Below, piece after piece: positions 43,467 to 54,849 of a stretch of 64,000 nt of DNA. How positions within the stretch are numbered: position 1 is the first letter of the stretch; the number at the start of each line of letters is the position of its first letter. The notes under the pieces were generated by a model. The model did not search any database and was not told the origin of the DNA. It was given only the letters and a program-made list of their open reading frames with translations. The stretch lies in assembly GCF_029784165.1 (NCBI RefSeq), contig NC_073696.1:150880812-150944811 (forward strand), written 5' to 3'. Source of the stretch: Wyeomyia smithii. Taxonomy: Eukaryota; Arthropoda; Insecta; Diptera; Culicidae. A program made the position numbers and the translations under genes.

Positions 43467-44284
43467 CTGAATTCTACAGTACCCCTGTTGACTTTCCTGC
43501 TAACAAAAATAAGTTTGTTTTCAATGTTGGGTATTTTCGTCACTGCAACCAATTTTTTGATATTTTGTGACCAGGTCTCGACGTTGTATGCATTTTAGGT
43601 CAATAAAAAAACGATTTTCACAATTTCATGTACTCTCCTTTTTTGGTAGATTTTTGAGAGACAAAACATCACAACTTTGACCTACATTAGGCACCCCTGA
43701 ACCATGGTCGTTTAAGCTGAAATTTTGCACAGTTTATTTTTGGGCCAATAGACAAAATGTACATGGTCGGTTTTTGACATGACCCTTTTCGCTATCACCC
43801 TTATGTATATACCTTTAAAAATGGGATAGAGCTTACTCATTACTTACTCATGACTCAACAAAGACGAGCTCCAATATTTAATTGACCTAGAGCAAAACGA
43901 GTGAATGTTGTAGGCAAATGAACCATATTCTACTCTCAGTTGCAAATCATTTTCATTTAAATTGAGACACTGGTCGAAACATCGTATTGTATTGCCCGTT
44001 TCTTTAAGAAAATCTTGGCACCTGAAAAGATAACATTGGTTTTTATTGGAATCTTTTCAATTAAGTTAGTCTAAATAAGAAATAACAATAAGCACATAGA
44101 TATACGATTTGCAATCTACCAGCAAAAAAGCAAAAGTAACCTTCTTGCTCCGTCCGTTTCTAGCTGTTCTTCTAACAACAAGGACAAGTATGCAGCCGAG
44201 CGACTAGATATTGATTTGCTAATGCAGTGGTTTTCAATGTGAGGTACGTGTACTGACTGATGATGACTCATACGTTGAAAGATG
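43467..44284. other. No gene recognised
   Basis: Several short AT-rich stretches without coding signal. The LTR of the following Bel/Pao element may begin within it. Confidence 0.4.
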
Positions 44285-44861
44285 TTATATATTATGCCGA
44301 AAAGAAGGTAAGGATTATGTTATAGTGAAATTAGAGAGATTATTAGCTTAATCGAATGTTTATTATTTTGAGTTTAAAGATTCGTCGATTACATTACTTG
44401 CACTTGCTCAATTTCCCTGTGTTACAGGTTAGATGCACGTCTCGTGTTCCAAACTGCAATTATGCTGCTTCTGAATGTATGAGTCCTCATGTCTTGTTGC
44501 ATAAAAATATTTCTTGTTAGTCATGATGTATTTGTATAATACAGGTATTTTATTCTTTGTTCATAACTACCGGCTGTATTTGAAATATTTCGTATTGCAC
44601 TTTAGATAATGGACGAACGTGAGCGGCGAACAACTCCGACAAAATGCAGCCGTCTAATCTCACATCGGAACTACTCGAATTTTTCGATACCCTGCACATT
44701 TATCACAATACTTATCATACTCACATTGTTACTCACACTAGTTAATAACGTTCTCTTGAAATCAGCAGCTCGCCTAGTTCACACGCTTTTTTGATTTGCT
44801 CCGTCCGTCGCGGTTTTTTTTATCGTTTTGATATTGCCATTAGGCAATCGTCCCCCCAAAA
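44285..44861 (+). other. Probable 5' LTR of the Bel/Pao element
   Basis: The region directly before the primer binding site should be the LTR. A start TGTTATATATT near 44283 and an end before 44862 are tentative, since no second LTR is present for comparison. The 61-residue frame at 44609 lies in this region and is probably not a gene. Confidence 0.4.
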
Positions 44862-44863
44862 CT

Positions 44864-44884
44864 TGGTCCTTTGAGCCGGATTTT
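44864..44884 (+). promoter_or_regulatory. Primer binding site, tRNA-Tyr type
   Basis: TGGTCCTTTGAGCCGGATTTT matches the reverse complement of the CCA-tailed tRNA-Tyr end (recalled as ...AAATCCGGCTCGAAGGACCA) with one mismatch. It lies 34 bp before the gag ATG, the expected place in Bel/Pao elements. Confidence 0.7.
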
Positions 44885-44917
44885 GGCTCCGGTTTTCGGT
44901 CGCGTGAGTAACCGTCG

Positions 44918-45510
44918 ATGGACAAACTCCTGATAGCGAGAAAATCTCATGCCCCACGGATGGAATGTGTCACAAAGGCACTAGAAAAGCTGGAAGATGC
45001 CGAGCACGCGGAACCAGAGGACGTCGCCATGGAATTGGATAACCTCAACAGTGTTTGGTCGTCTTATCTCGCCGTTCAGCAACGAATTCTGGACTTGGCA
45101 GATACTGATGCCATTTATGAGGAAGCAATGAGTCACCAAATCGCTTTTGAGGAGGAGTACTTAGCGCTTAAAGAGGGTTTGGTAAAACTGCAGAGAAGGT
45201 TGGGAACGGCGTCAGCCGATCACGAAATAACTCTCAACCAGCAGAATGGCGGCAATGCGAGCGTTATTGACATCTTGGTTCAGCAGCAGGCACAACTCCT
45301 ACAAGCATTATCTGTAAATGCAGGTGCCTCATCCTCTCCGATGTCTCTCCCACCATCACCTACAGCGCCGCCAGATTGCGCATCGCTACCGGACCTTCGA
45401 CTTCCAAGGATGGATCTGCCAATTTTCAGCGGGAACTACCTTGAATGGAAGTCATTTTATGATCTCTTCTGTGGTTCTGTGCATCAGAACAAAAGAGCTT
45501 TGGTGTCAAA
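44918..45510 (+). pseudogene. Bel/Pao gag, N-terminal part
   Basis: From ATG 44918 the frame reads MDKLLIARKSHAPRM with a coiled-coil region (residues about 20-110), a Gln-rich stretch (IDILVQQQAQLLQAL) and the typical LPRMDLPIFSGNYLEWKSFYDLF block near 165-188. At about 45500 (HQN) it joins ELWCQKTMD in another frame. Normal proteins have a few hundred residues of gag between these, so a deletion with frameshift occurred. The frame's own end at 45571 is spurious. Confidence 0.8.
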
Positions 45511-46670
45511 AAACAATGGACATGGAAGAGAGTCACATCACTGTCGACGCGTTGTTAAAGTTTATAGATAATCGATTCACTGCTCTTCAATCATCTCAAT
45601 CCACTCGAAAGTGCATTCGAGAACCCAATACTGCTGTGCTCGTTAAATCTCAACCATTAAGACACTCACACAAACTACTCTCGTCCGCTCTCGTGGCCAC
45701 CGATAAACCACCATTTGCGTGCGGCGTTTGCTCTAAAGCCGGTCATCAGCCGTATCAATGCGGTAAGTTTCTCCATGCTAGCTCATCTGACCGCCTCGCA
45801 ATGATTTCTAGGTTGAAGCTTTGTCGAAATTGCCTCCGGTCTCACGGCAGTGAAGCGTGTAAGTCTGGGTCATGCAAAAAGTGCAACCAAATTCACCACA
45901 CGCTTCTTCATCCAGCAATTCAACCAAATGGCACTCCGCCAACAAACAACGTCACGGTCCCGGTAGCGCCTCAAACGCTTATCTCGTCATTTAACCTGAC
46001 TGATTATCTCGATGGATCGAATGTGCTGTTACTAACAGCTACAGTTGATGTTTTCGATCGATACGGTCGTCGTCATGCTGCTCACGCGGTGCTCGACTGC
46101 GCCTCTCATCTTAGTTTCATCCGGAAGGATCTTTGCGACCGTCTAGCCATAGCAAAATCACCAATCGATTTAGACTTTCATGGGATATCGGCAACCACCT
46201 CACATTCCAGCATGGGTACATCGGTCACCTTTGCCTCGCGATGTTCTAGCTATCGCTCTACAATACCAAGCGCGGTGTTGCATCGAATTTCGTCTGACCT
46301 TCCACTGCGCCCTGTGGATATTAGCGACTGGCTAATTCCTGATTCAGTCTACCTAGCTAATCCGCAATTTCATCATCCGGGAAAAATAAGTCTATTATTA
46401 GGCTTACAACCTTTCCTAGATTTGCTTGAACCAGGGCGAAAAAACTTGGATGCAGATGGTCGTTTTCCCATTCTGCAAAACACAAAGCTGACCTGGATGG
46501 TGTCAGGCCGTTACGAAGATAGCAAATTAATGAAAAACTCTCTCACCTGCCTAATCACTTACCACAACGAAACACTCTCTCAACAACTGCAAAGGTTTTT
46601 CGAAATTGAGGATTATGTGAACCCTAGCGAGCATCTCAGCGAAGAGGAACGAAAAAGTAAAGCGAAGTGT
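45500..46670 (+). pseudogene. Bel/Pao gag C-terminus with zinc knuckles, and protease
   Basis: The frame covering 45318-46772 becomes meaningful after the junction near 45500: ELWCQKTMDMEE, then knuckles CGVCSKAGHQPYQC, LCRNCLRSHGSEAC and CKKCNQIHHTLLH (45720-45905). The aspartic protease follows near 46090: AVLDCASHLSFI, where the active-site triad reads D-C-A rather than the common D-S/T-G/A. The frame holds PGKISLLLGLQPFLDLLEP and ends by frameshift near 46670, just before the RT-side linker. Confidence 0.78.
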
Positions 46671-47925
46671 GCACACTACACACTACTCGTGATCAGGCTG
46701 GCCGTTTTAAAGTTCGACTTCCGTTTCGCGAGGATCCTAATACCCTTGGTGCATCTCGTGACATTGCATTGAAGCGGCTCGAACACACCGAGAGAAAGTT
46801 GAAAAAATCCCCTCAATTGGGGGTTAATTACCACGCCTTTCTGAGGGAATATTTAGACGCTGGCCATATGAGTCTTGCTGAAATTCCAGCCCCAAAAGGG
46901 GCCGTCTACCTTCCTCATCATTGCGTACTGAAGGAAACCAGCTCGACTACAAAATGTCGCGTCGTATTTGATGCTTCGTTCAAAACGGCTAGCGGCAAAT
47001 CATTAAACGACGTGCTAATGACGGGACCGGTTCTGCAAGATTCGCTTGTTAACATTTTGCTACGTTTTCGAACCCCAGTCATCGCCCTCACAGAAGATAT
47101 TCGACAAATGTATCGTATGGTAAAAGTGGCTGCAGCAGATTGCAACTATCAGCTGAGAGTGATCCTGATACGTTCGAGAAGGCATCAATGGGAATTTACG
47201 TCGATGATATTTTGACCGGCGCGGATTCCCCAGAGGAGGCATGGCAATTGCGACAACAACAATCCGAAATTTTCTCAACGGGAGGTTTTCACCTCCGCAA
47301 ATGGGCATCGAACCACTCATCCGCTTTGGAAGGTGTACCAGAAGCTGACCTCAAAGTAAAAATCCCCATCGAACTCCACGGAAGCGACACAATCAAGGCC
47401 CTTGGAATCTACTGGCAGCCGTGTAGCGATGAGTTCACGTTTTCATATCAACCCTCTAAGGGCTTTCAGCCCACAAAGCGCATCATCCGGTCACAGATCG
47501 CCAGCCTATTCGACCCGCTGGGTTTGCTTGCCCCAATTATCGTCATGGCGAAACTGGTAATGCGCAAACTGTGGGAGCTGAAGGTGGACTGGGATACAAC
47601 TCCCCCTGGTGAGTTGGTCAATAATTGGCTAATATTTGCACAGAATCTGTCGTCTCTCAATTCGTTTCAGGTTCCTAGGCGTGTGATCGATCCAGTGAAA
47701 CTCTACCTGCACGGCTACAGTGACGCCTCCGAGAAGGCCATGGGAGCCTGCATTTACGTCCGTTCCGTCGACGCAGCTGGCAATCACTCTTCGCATCTGC
47801 TTTGTGCCAAGTCAAAAACGGCACCTATCGGAAACAACAGGTTTACTATCCCCCGTTTGGAGCTAGGTTATTCTGGCGAGACTTATATGCAACGTGACGA
47901 AGGCATTACAGATCCAGTTTAATGA
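46667..47925 (+). pseudogene. Bel/Pao reverse transcriptase and start of RNase H, with internal deletion
   Basis: The frame reads GRFKVRLPFREDPNTLG, YLPHHCVLKETS, KCRVVFDASFKTASGKSLNDVLMTGP and LTEDIRQMYRMV, the first RT motifs. At about 47155 (NYQL) it jumps to YVDDILTGAD (47200), losing around 70 residues between fingers and catalytic box, with a frame change into the frame of 47140-47922. YVDD itself is intact. Then comes KALGIYWQP, a connection region and the RNase H start LYLHGYSDASEKAMGACIY. A one- or two-base loss near 47870 ends the frame. Confidence 0.8.
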
Positions 47926-48545
47926 AATTCGCGCATACAGTGATTCGCAAGTCGTGCTCGCTTGGATTGCTGGTTGTGCGTCAAAATGGAAAACATAGGT
48001 TGCAAATCGTGTTGCCGATATAGCCAAGTTACTGCCTGCAATTAACTGGTACCACGTACGCACGCAGAACAACCCAGCTGATCTAATATCCCGAGGTGCA
48101 CTGCCTTCCACTCTACAAGGAAATTTGCTTTGGTGGCACGGACCAGACTGGGAACATTCTTCGCCTTCATACGAGGTGGACTCGACGTATAGAACACACA
48201 TCGATCGAAAGAGGAAATCTGTAGCAGTAAGTCTTCTTACAATCTACGAAAACTCATTTCTGGACGGCATGCTGAATCATTATTATCTGAACAAACGAAT
48301 GCTTCTTCGAGTCACCACTCGCCTTCTTCGGTTCACTCATCGTGGTCACGAGCGCTTGTCAGCCGCTGAGTTGAATAAGGCGTTCGTTCGACACACACAA
48401 CACAAATATTTCTCGAATGACATTCAACGATTGAAGGATGGTAAAACCGTTGCAACTGGAAGCTCCATCTTCCAGTTAGATCCCCACTTAGACTCCTCAG
48501 GGTGGGCGGTCGGCTCCGGTTATCGAAATTAAATTTCAACACCAA
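47870..48545 (+). pseudogene. Bel/Pao RNase H C-terminus and linker
   Basis: In a shifted frame the sequence reads LARLICNVTKALQI, AYSDSQVVLAWIAG, then a TAG near 47998, followed by WYHVRTQNNPADLISRG and NLLWWHGPDWE. Linker wording LLRVTTRLLRFTHRG and LSAAELNKAF follows in the frame at 48125-48532. The RNase H aspartate in SDSQ is preserved. Confidence 0.75.
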
Positions 48546-49408
48546 GCATCAGCTGCTACTTCCGCGCCATTCGATTTTAACCTCATTAATTCTACATGAT
48601 GAGCAGATCAATGATCTTCATTGTGGACCGCAAACATTCTTAGCAGCTTCTCGTCAGCGTTTCTGGATTCCTTATGGAACGAGTGCTTCCCGTAAAATCT
48701 ACCGGCAGTGCATTACTTGCGCTCGTGTTAGACCTCCTCCTTCACGACAGCAAATGGGACAGCTTCCCGCCGATCGCTTAGAACCGCAGCCACCGTTTGC
48801 CTTAGTTGGCATTGATTATGCTGGTCCAATCAGCATCACTAGCCGCAAATCGAGGGGAACTAGTGCCAGGAAGGCTACGCCCTTTTCGTTTGTTTTGTCA
48901 CAAAGGCTGTGGCACTAGAGGCGGTATCTGACCTTACCACAGGGACATTTCTTGCTGCATTTACCCGATTTTCCAGTCGGTACGGACTACCGGCACGAGT
49001 CTACAGTGACAACGCTACAAATTTTCGGTCTGCAGCTAAGCAGCTGAAGGAAATCAACACCTTGGTTAACTCTACTGAATAAAAAACGACCGTAGCAGAT
49101 TTCCTCGCAGACAAGGGTGTGGAATGGAGCTTCATACCTCCTCGCTCCCCTCATCATGGCGGCTTGTGGGAGGCCGGGATAAAGGTTGCAAAACAGTTAC
49201 TGTCAAAAATATCAGGTAATTTTATCTACGCATATGAAGAACTTTCCACTCTGCTAGCGCAGGTTGCCGCCTGCATGAACTCTCGATCTATCGCTCCAAT
49301 CTCGAACAACCCAAGTGATCCGCAGCCGTTGACTCCGGCGCATTTTCTAATCGATGTTTGTACATCTCGTGATTGGTTGCAGGAACAGATGGGAACAGCA
49401 TTTTAGGG
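48502..49408 (+). pseudogene. Bel/Pao integrase, frameshifted and 3' truncated
   Basis: The zinc-binding region has HDEQINDLHCG and CITCARVRP. The core has the three catalytic acids: GIDYAGPI (48810), YSDNATNF (about 49000) and GLWEAGIK (49165). A frameshift near 48885 separates the first frame (48502-48918) from the middle part, which also contains a TAA near 49079. The end continues in 49119-49406 and stops after DWLQEQMGTAF, where homology is lost. Confidence 0.82.
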
Positions 49409-49419
49409 CTCTTGCTCAA

Positions 49420-49960
49420 GACTGTTCGGGTTTTTTTTTCTGGAAAATTCAGTTTCTCATGAGTTTCAGACTTGGCCTGAACTGAGAGTGAGTCATCATG
49501 CAAGAGGGAATAATGCCTTTTACTACATTTTACACATAATTTTACACATAACCTTTTGGAGGGGCAGCCGTAACGGAGGCAATTGAAACAAATTTTCAAT
49601 TCCTTAACTTTACGATTTCGCTCTAAGATAGACATTTGACGGAATTAGGACACTTAAAATGACGGTGGTTTGCATTGCAAATCCGGCAGTAATGAGCTGC
49701 ACTAGAGGATGCGACAGCATGCACTTTTTAGGGAGCAAATTTAGGGCTTGAATCGACTTCGATTGGGGCTCTTTAAACTTTCCTACTTGGCAATCACTTT
49801 GGAATCTTTCGAAAACTGGGCATTCTTCTCGCAAAAATTTAATTATTTGGTCATAATTGGGTAGCAGAAGCAGTTTTTTATATATAGGGTATCGAATGTC
49901 TTCGGCTGTGGTCCTCTTCGGCAGGTTTGTGCATAAGGCATCATCCACAATTTACGTAAG
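49420..49960 (-). pseudogene. Bel/Pao gag fragment, reversed
   Basis: On the minus strand CRICNANHRHFKCPN, then KICFNCLRYGC and CVKCSKRHYSLLHDD give the Bel/Pao gag knuckles, preceded by ALNLLPKKC-region frames with frameshifts. It differs from the plus-strand element (CSKAGHQPYQC), so it is another family. It directly joins the truncated integrase end near 49410. Confidence 0.7.
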
Positions 49961-50129
49961 GACTTTTTTCGAAATTTTAGACGGCCTTTCCCCTCATAAT
50001 AAGGCTTGTAAGATTTGCATTACCCCCTCCCCCCATTAGTCTTATATAAGATTTTCTTTTTCATGAAAAATTTGTTTAAGACGAAGTAACATTTTTTTAC
50101 AATGACAGTTTGTTTATAATATTATAATA
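49961..50129. other. C-rich MITE-like remnant, no gene
   Basis: 'atttacgtaaggac' and 'ttaccccctccccccatt' near 49950-50036 recall the ACGTA/C-rich MITEs at 19313 and 39184. No ends can be defined. Confidence 0.3.
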
Positions 50130-50540
50130 TAATATTGTCTTCGCGTCGATGATGTTGCCGCTGTGCTCAACAATCCTAGTCAACTTCAGCCGACTTCACT
50201 CCGATAGGCGCCCGTTCCTGAAGCTTCACCGCTGACAGCGACTTCGTTAGGATATCCGCTTCCATTCCGGTCGGACAATACTCTTTACTCTTTGGACACA
50301 ACACCGCTCGTCGCGAGGTCTTTAACAAGGGAATATTTCGTGTCAATATAAACCTGCGTGACGTTCTGTATGTTGCTGTGAGAGCTATACAGTTTTGGTT
50401 ATCTTCACGGACTACAACGGGGTATTTTAGCGAAACACTGAGGTCAGCCTTAAGCTTGCGCAGCCACTGCAACTCCTGTAGACCCCCTCCCCGCAAAAGG
50501 GTAGGATCATGTGAAGACAAATTGTTATTGTGTCTTAGAG
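50130..50540 (-). pseudogene. Copia-type (Ty1/copia) RNase H end and LTR start, reversed
   Basis: On the minus strand LQELQWLRKLKADLSV, VVREDNQNCIALT, then EYCPTGMEADILTKSL and the terminal KSAEVD are the end of copia Pol (RNase H and tail). The stop is followed by TGTTGAGCACAGCGGC, probably the 3' LTR start (50171 leftward). Frames are partly shifted (SRRFILTRNIPLLKTS). LTR, RT, integrase and gag of this element are missing. Confidence 0.75.
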
Positions 50541-51310
50541 TATCTCTTAAACTCTTGATATTATATTGAACAAATTTCAAATAAGGTAATCTAACGTCGA
50601 GATAAACCTTTTTCAGTATTGTTGGGGAATTGGGGCAAAATTGACTTGTTACTGACATTTTACATGGATCAAACACCTACCAATCGATTCCTGAGACTTT
50701 TTTACTCGATATAAGACGTAATTTGACTACCACTTTTAGATATTAGCGCATTACCATTGATACTCTTATACTCGATATTGTTTCGCTTTGTGAAACATAC
50801 AAAAACTATTTTCGTAGAATCACAGTTTTTAACTCAATTTTTGTTCGATTTAAGATCAGTTTTTTTTTAAATGGGTAAGAAAATGCTAATATGTGGACAA
50901 ACTCTTAGAATTTTGATATTTGGCTTTAAAACAAAACAGCGTCGTAAAAACATCGAAAATTTCCGATTTCTTCAAAATTCAAAATGGCGCCACTGTTGAC
51001 CCTTTAGGTGAAAGGTGTTCAAACTCGGGGGAATTTGGTTTTGCGTCAAAATACTTGTAAAAATCATGTATAGAAACCAAGGCAGAAAAAAAAATATTTT
51101 TTTTGCACTGTTTAAAAGAGTCTATATATAATCGAGTTCAATCTAAATATGAGTACAGTGACGTTTCGATTATAGCACAATAAAAAAAATCGCGTCATAT
51201 ATTTGAAACATATATATTTCATGTTATTTGCATGTGTTAATGTATGTTTAAATGTTATGTTCTTAATGTTTGGTATAGTTTCACTGTTGGCTATCAAAAA
51301 TTCAAGAGTG
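50541..51310. other. No gene recognised
   Basis: AT-rich DNA; short frames only. No recognisable element ends. Confidence 0.4.
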
Positions 51311-51453
51311 AAAAATTAATCCAGCAAATATTATCAAAGCGTATTTTTTCTGAAAATTGAATTGTTTGTGTAAATCTATTTTAAGAAATAATAAGTTCGA
51401 ATGAGAAAGGCTGGGTTTAACCGCTAGGTTTTTATTTCTATTCGCAACTCAAT
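51311..51453 (+). repeat. Terminus copy of the 'gaatgagaaaggctggg' repeat
   Basis: 'tgtgtaaatctattttaag...gaatgagaaaggctgggtttaaccgctagg' matches the right end of the foldback structure (58705-58806) and, reversed, its left end (52336-52440). It is the remains of a third end of this family. Confidence 0.7.
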
Positions 51454-52052
51454 CCTAGTAACAACAACCAGTGACGTTAAATGGTTTATTAGTGAAGAAA
51501 TTGCACCCGATATACTGTGGTTTTTGTTTGTGGTGGGTAGATCATTCTTAAGAATTTTAAGCAGGGTTTCTAGATTAGAGCTCTTGCAACTCAAATGTCA
51601 TCGTCACAGATGTTTGGCATGGGCCGCATGGTAGCAGGTACGAAGTTGAGTCGACAATTTTATTTTTGTTTGATGTTGGGTCAGCAGTTCTTTTGTCAGC
51701 AGCTCTGTAACGCGATTTGAGTCACGGTTAGACGGTAACCCCACACAGGAGGGGGGAAATTTTACGACCCACGACCACAGCTCTTCGGTGGTAGAGTCGA
51801 CACAAACTTTGCAACATTCACTCATGTTTGGCATTGGACAAAACAAAACAAAACACTACCGAGTAAAATAAACTTCGCACAAACAAAATAAGTATAAACA
51901 GACTTATACACGCTGGGAGCGGCTAAAAAGCACGTCCGGACTGGTTGACGGTTAAACTTTATTTCTGGGGTACGTTGACAGTCAAACTTTATTTATAAAT
52001 ACGAGTTATATTCGACTAACGAGAAAATGATAAGTTACAAATTTCTCATTCA
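51454..52052. other. No confident gene; small minus-strand frame of unknown origin
   Basis: The minus-strand frame at 51604-51846 contains MSECCKVCVDSTTEELWSW, with paired Cys, but no family is recognised. 'gttgacggttaaactttattt' and 'gttgacagtcaaactttattt' (51945-51995) form a short direct repeat, possibly LTR-derived. Confidence 0.35.
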
Positions 52053-52325
52053 ACAATACTCCATAATTTAGGAAAATCGGCATACTTCACAACAATTGAC
52101 CTGATTCTGGTTCCCATCAAATCGAAACGGACCCAGTGCATAAAACAAAAACGGCTCATCGTTAGCTCAAGGGCACTTCGAGTTTACGCGAATGCCTTTT
52201 GGGCTCAAAAACGCACCTTCCATTGTGCGAAGAATACTATCCTTTCGGGGTACATCGGAACAATTTGCTATGTCTACTTAGACGACATAATCATAATAGG
52301 ATACAATTTAGAAGATCACATAAAA
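52053..52325 (+). pseudogene. Ty3-type reverse transcriptase fragment
   Basis: In changing frames the DNA encodes ILHNLGKSAYFTTIDL, SGSHQIE, GHFEFTRMPFGLKNAPS and VYLDDIIIIGYNLEDHI: the consecutive RT motifs of Ty3 elements, with the YLDD box. Short deletions and a stop (TAG in 'catcgttagctc') disrupt it. It ends at about 52325, where the left end of the foldback structure begins. On the far side, after 58835, 'ctgatttttcaaaca' could encode the next Ty3 RT words (LIFQT), but this is weak. Confidence 0.75.
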
Positions 52326-52335
52326 ACCTACATTA

Positions 52336-52465
52336 ATCCACCTAGCGGTCAGACTCAGCCTTTCTCATTCAAACTTATTATTTGTAATAATAGATTTACA
52401 TGAATGCTTAAATCCAATAAAGGTATATTCACTCTTTGGGTTCTAAAATATTGATGTTGTAATTG
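52336..52465 (-). repeat. Left terminal inverted repeat of the foldback structure
   Basis: The reverse complement reads 'gaatgagaaaggctgagtctgaccgctaggtggattaat' and matches 58766-58812. The inner part ('aatattttagaaccca aagagtg' reversed) matches 58692-58720. Confidence 0.8.
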
Positions 52466-52567
52466 AAGTATTAACTATGAAATTTTACGTAATGTTAGAG
52501 CTTAATAAATAGCGAAATAAGAGAAATGACTTTTAATATCGAACAATTTCATCACTGGGAACCGGGA

Positions 52568-53940
52568 ACGTTCAAATAGTACGATACCACATTTAAATTA
52601 TGTTGAGCCCACATACACTGTTCGTTCGCTAACTGGGCTGAGGGCCTCGCTAACTGGGCTGACACTTCGAATGTCGTCAAATATCAAGGGAGATTCGGAT
52701 GTAATCGCACTAGGCAAAACTCAGCGAAAATTGGAAAATGTTTTAAGCAAATACACTAAAAATCCTGATTGATGAACAGGAAATGAGAAAAAATAAATTG
52801 TTGGCCTTGCGTGTGCTTTATTCGCACTAACCGTTGCCTGGAAACATGTTCTTTTCATAAAATATTTATTCGACCTGGAAACCAGTAGATGGATATCTAG
52901 TGGATCGCATATGTGATGACAATCAAAATCCATTGAACTGTAAAAATCATTCATAATTTACTATTCATGTGCCCCTATCTCGTTTTGACGGCAACATGAC
53001 AAACGCTGATTTTTGACGTTCATCTGCTTTTTAACTGGGCTATAGCCCAGTTAGCGAACGCCCAGTTAAAAAGCAGCCCAGTTAAACAGCACCCAGTTAG
53101 CGAACAGTTACTGTATATCGATCAAAGCAGGTATAGTTTTAAATAGTCTTTGAATTTCTTTTCGTTCCATTACTTTTGAACCACATATCAAGTTGTTATG
53201 AAGTTAGTTATTTGTAAGTTTAAGAGATAACACGTGCGTATGACACTAGTTATGTTAAATAAGTCGTGTAATCTTTGAGATAACAGACTTTCGTTGTTGT
53301 TACAATTTAATACATAACGGTTGCTTAAGTTCGATTATAATCGAATGAAATGGGAACATATAGAGCAGCCGAATTATGAAACCACTTGTTCAATCATATT
53401 TCATCAGTTAACCCTTAACTAGCCCGTTCATCTGATATCAATATTGTTCAAATCGGTTGTGTAGTTTCTGAGATGATGAAGTTTCGTGATTTTCACACTT
53501 CGATATATTACAGACGAAGTTACAGTCAGATTACAGTTGAATTCAATAGGGTGTTATGAGGCAGCTGGAACTCTCATTTGACACCAATTTTGTGAAAATC
53601 GGTTCAGCCATCTCTGAGAAAAGTGAGTGAGTTTAAGTAGTCTTGTGAATTTTACTTTTCATAGCTGGATTTCACATTTTTTAACATAACAGGCAAAGTA
53701 ATAGTCCGATTGCAAAAAAAAATCAGTTGGGTCTTATGGGGCAACTAGACCTTCCATTTGACACTGATTTTATGAAAATCGGTCCAGCCATCTCTGCGAA
53801 ACATGAGTGAGATTAAATAGTCTCGAGAACACGTTTCTTTTAATAACTTTTGAACCACATGTCCAATCTTTATGAAATTCGAAAGTTAAGGGTTTTTAGT
53901 TAGCCCGTTCATTTGAAATTAATTTAGTTCAAATCCTACC
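52568..53940. repeat. Left long inverted arm (contains a MITE)
   Basis: This arm is the reverse of 54850-55690. Shared wording includes 'acgataccacatttaaattatgttgag', 'cgatcaaagcagg', 'agttcgattataatcgaatgaaatggga' and 'aaatcggt(t/c)cagccatctctg'. Without the inserted MITE the arm is about 870 bp. Identity is roughly 80-85% by eye. Confidence 0.85.
52616..53113. mobile_element. MITE with TA target duplication and empty site in the partner arm
   Basis: Left end CACTGTTCGTTCGCTAACTGG, right end inverted (reverse reads CAGTAACTGTTCGCTAACTGG). TA dinucleotides at 52614-52615 and 53114-53115 flank it. The partner arm at about 55633-55647 lacks it and reads 'gatcgatatatgtggcc', exactly the empty site predicted by removing the insert and one TA. 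Repeats of 'ctaactgggctg' and 'cccagttagcgaacg' fill the subterminal regions. TA duplication suggests mobilisation by a Tc1/mariner-type transposase. Confidence 0.9.
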
Positions 53941-54849
53941 ATCGTAGCCTTGCTGCTTTAAAATTGACTTATTTTGAGTCGTATTGAACTGATTATTTAG
54001 TACTGTATCGTTTTCTTCCAGTTTGTGTCGGCCTTTCACACAAAATCGGCAAATGGCAAAACAACGTTCCAGTTAATCAATCTAAAATACGGAATCTTAC
54101 TCTCTATTCAATGGTAATACTAACTCCATAATTGGTTTGAACTATTATTCTCTCGATGAAGACTAGATTCAGTTATGGCATAGCAAATATTTTTAATAAA
54201 AAATTATCTAACAGGCTTTACTACCATTCAAGCCAACAGAGTGCATATATTTGCTACATTGTGATAGTATATCCTATAAATTATCCCGAAGAAATAATAA
54301 TAATAATTGTAAACTATTTTTTGTTACCTTTTATGAATAAACTTTATTTAATCCGTAAAGACCCGGGACGGAACTTGTTTTTTGAAAATGCTCGTTCTCA
54401 GCACTGGAAAGGCCGATTTGGGAAAACTTGGAATTTTATTCAAGAGGAATAGTAGCTCTAAGTTTTGGTAAAGATGCCACCCCTCTGGACCCCTCCCCAT
54501 TTTTGTGAGACGCAAATATGTTTGTGTTTTGCCTTTCTCCTAGGTATAGTAACCACTTGCAAAACCGAAAGTATAAAAGTGCTCCAAAGGGCCGAATGGC
54601 ATATATCACTCGACTCAACTCGACGAGCTGAGCATTTTCTGTATGTGTGGGTGCATGTGTGTGTATGTGCAGATTTTCATTTTCACTCACTTTTCTCAGA
54701 GATGGCTGGACCGATTTTCATGAAATTAATTGCAAATGAAAGGTCTGGTTGTCCCACAAGACGCTATTCAATTTGATTGTAATCGAGTTTTTAGTTTAGA
54801 GGTTATATATCAAAATGTAAAAATCACGAAAAATCATTATCTCGAAAAC
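53941..54849. other. Spacer between the inverted arms, no gene
   Basis: Frames at 54156-54452 and 54436-54776 are open but lack recognisable motifs. The right part (54690-54850) is a further repeat unit of the arm with 'tctcagagatggctgg'. Confidence 0.5.

Larger units (their letters stand above)
44285..49408 (+). mobile_element. Bel/Pao LTR retrotransposon, decayed, 3' LTR missing
   Basis: In order: probable LTR, tRNA-Tyr primer site, gag (DUF1759-type), zinc knuckles, protease, RT, RNase H and integrase, as in Bel/Pao elements. The element is truncated inside the end of integrase near 49408, where a reversed Bel/Pao gag fragment begins. At least two internal deletions, several frameshifts and nonsense codons make it inactive. 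Confidence 0.85.

Noticed and set aside
44609..44794. 61-residue frame with a hydrophobic segment
   Set aside because: It lies within the probable Bel/Pao LTR; no signal of coding was found.
51604..51846. Minus-strand frame with paired cysteines (SECCKVCVDS) as a zinc-finger gene
   Set aside because: It is only 80 residues, shows no complete finger, and lies in repeat-like DNA; recorded as unknown.
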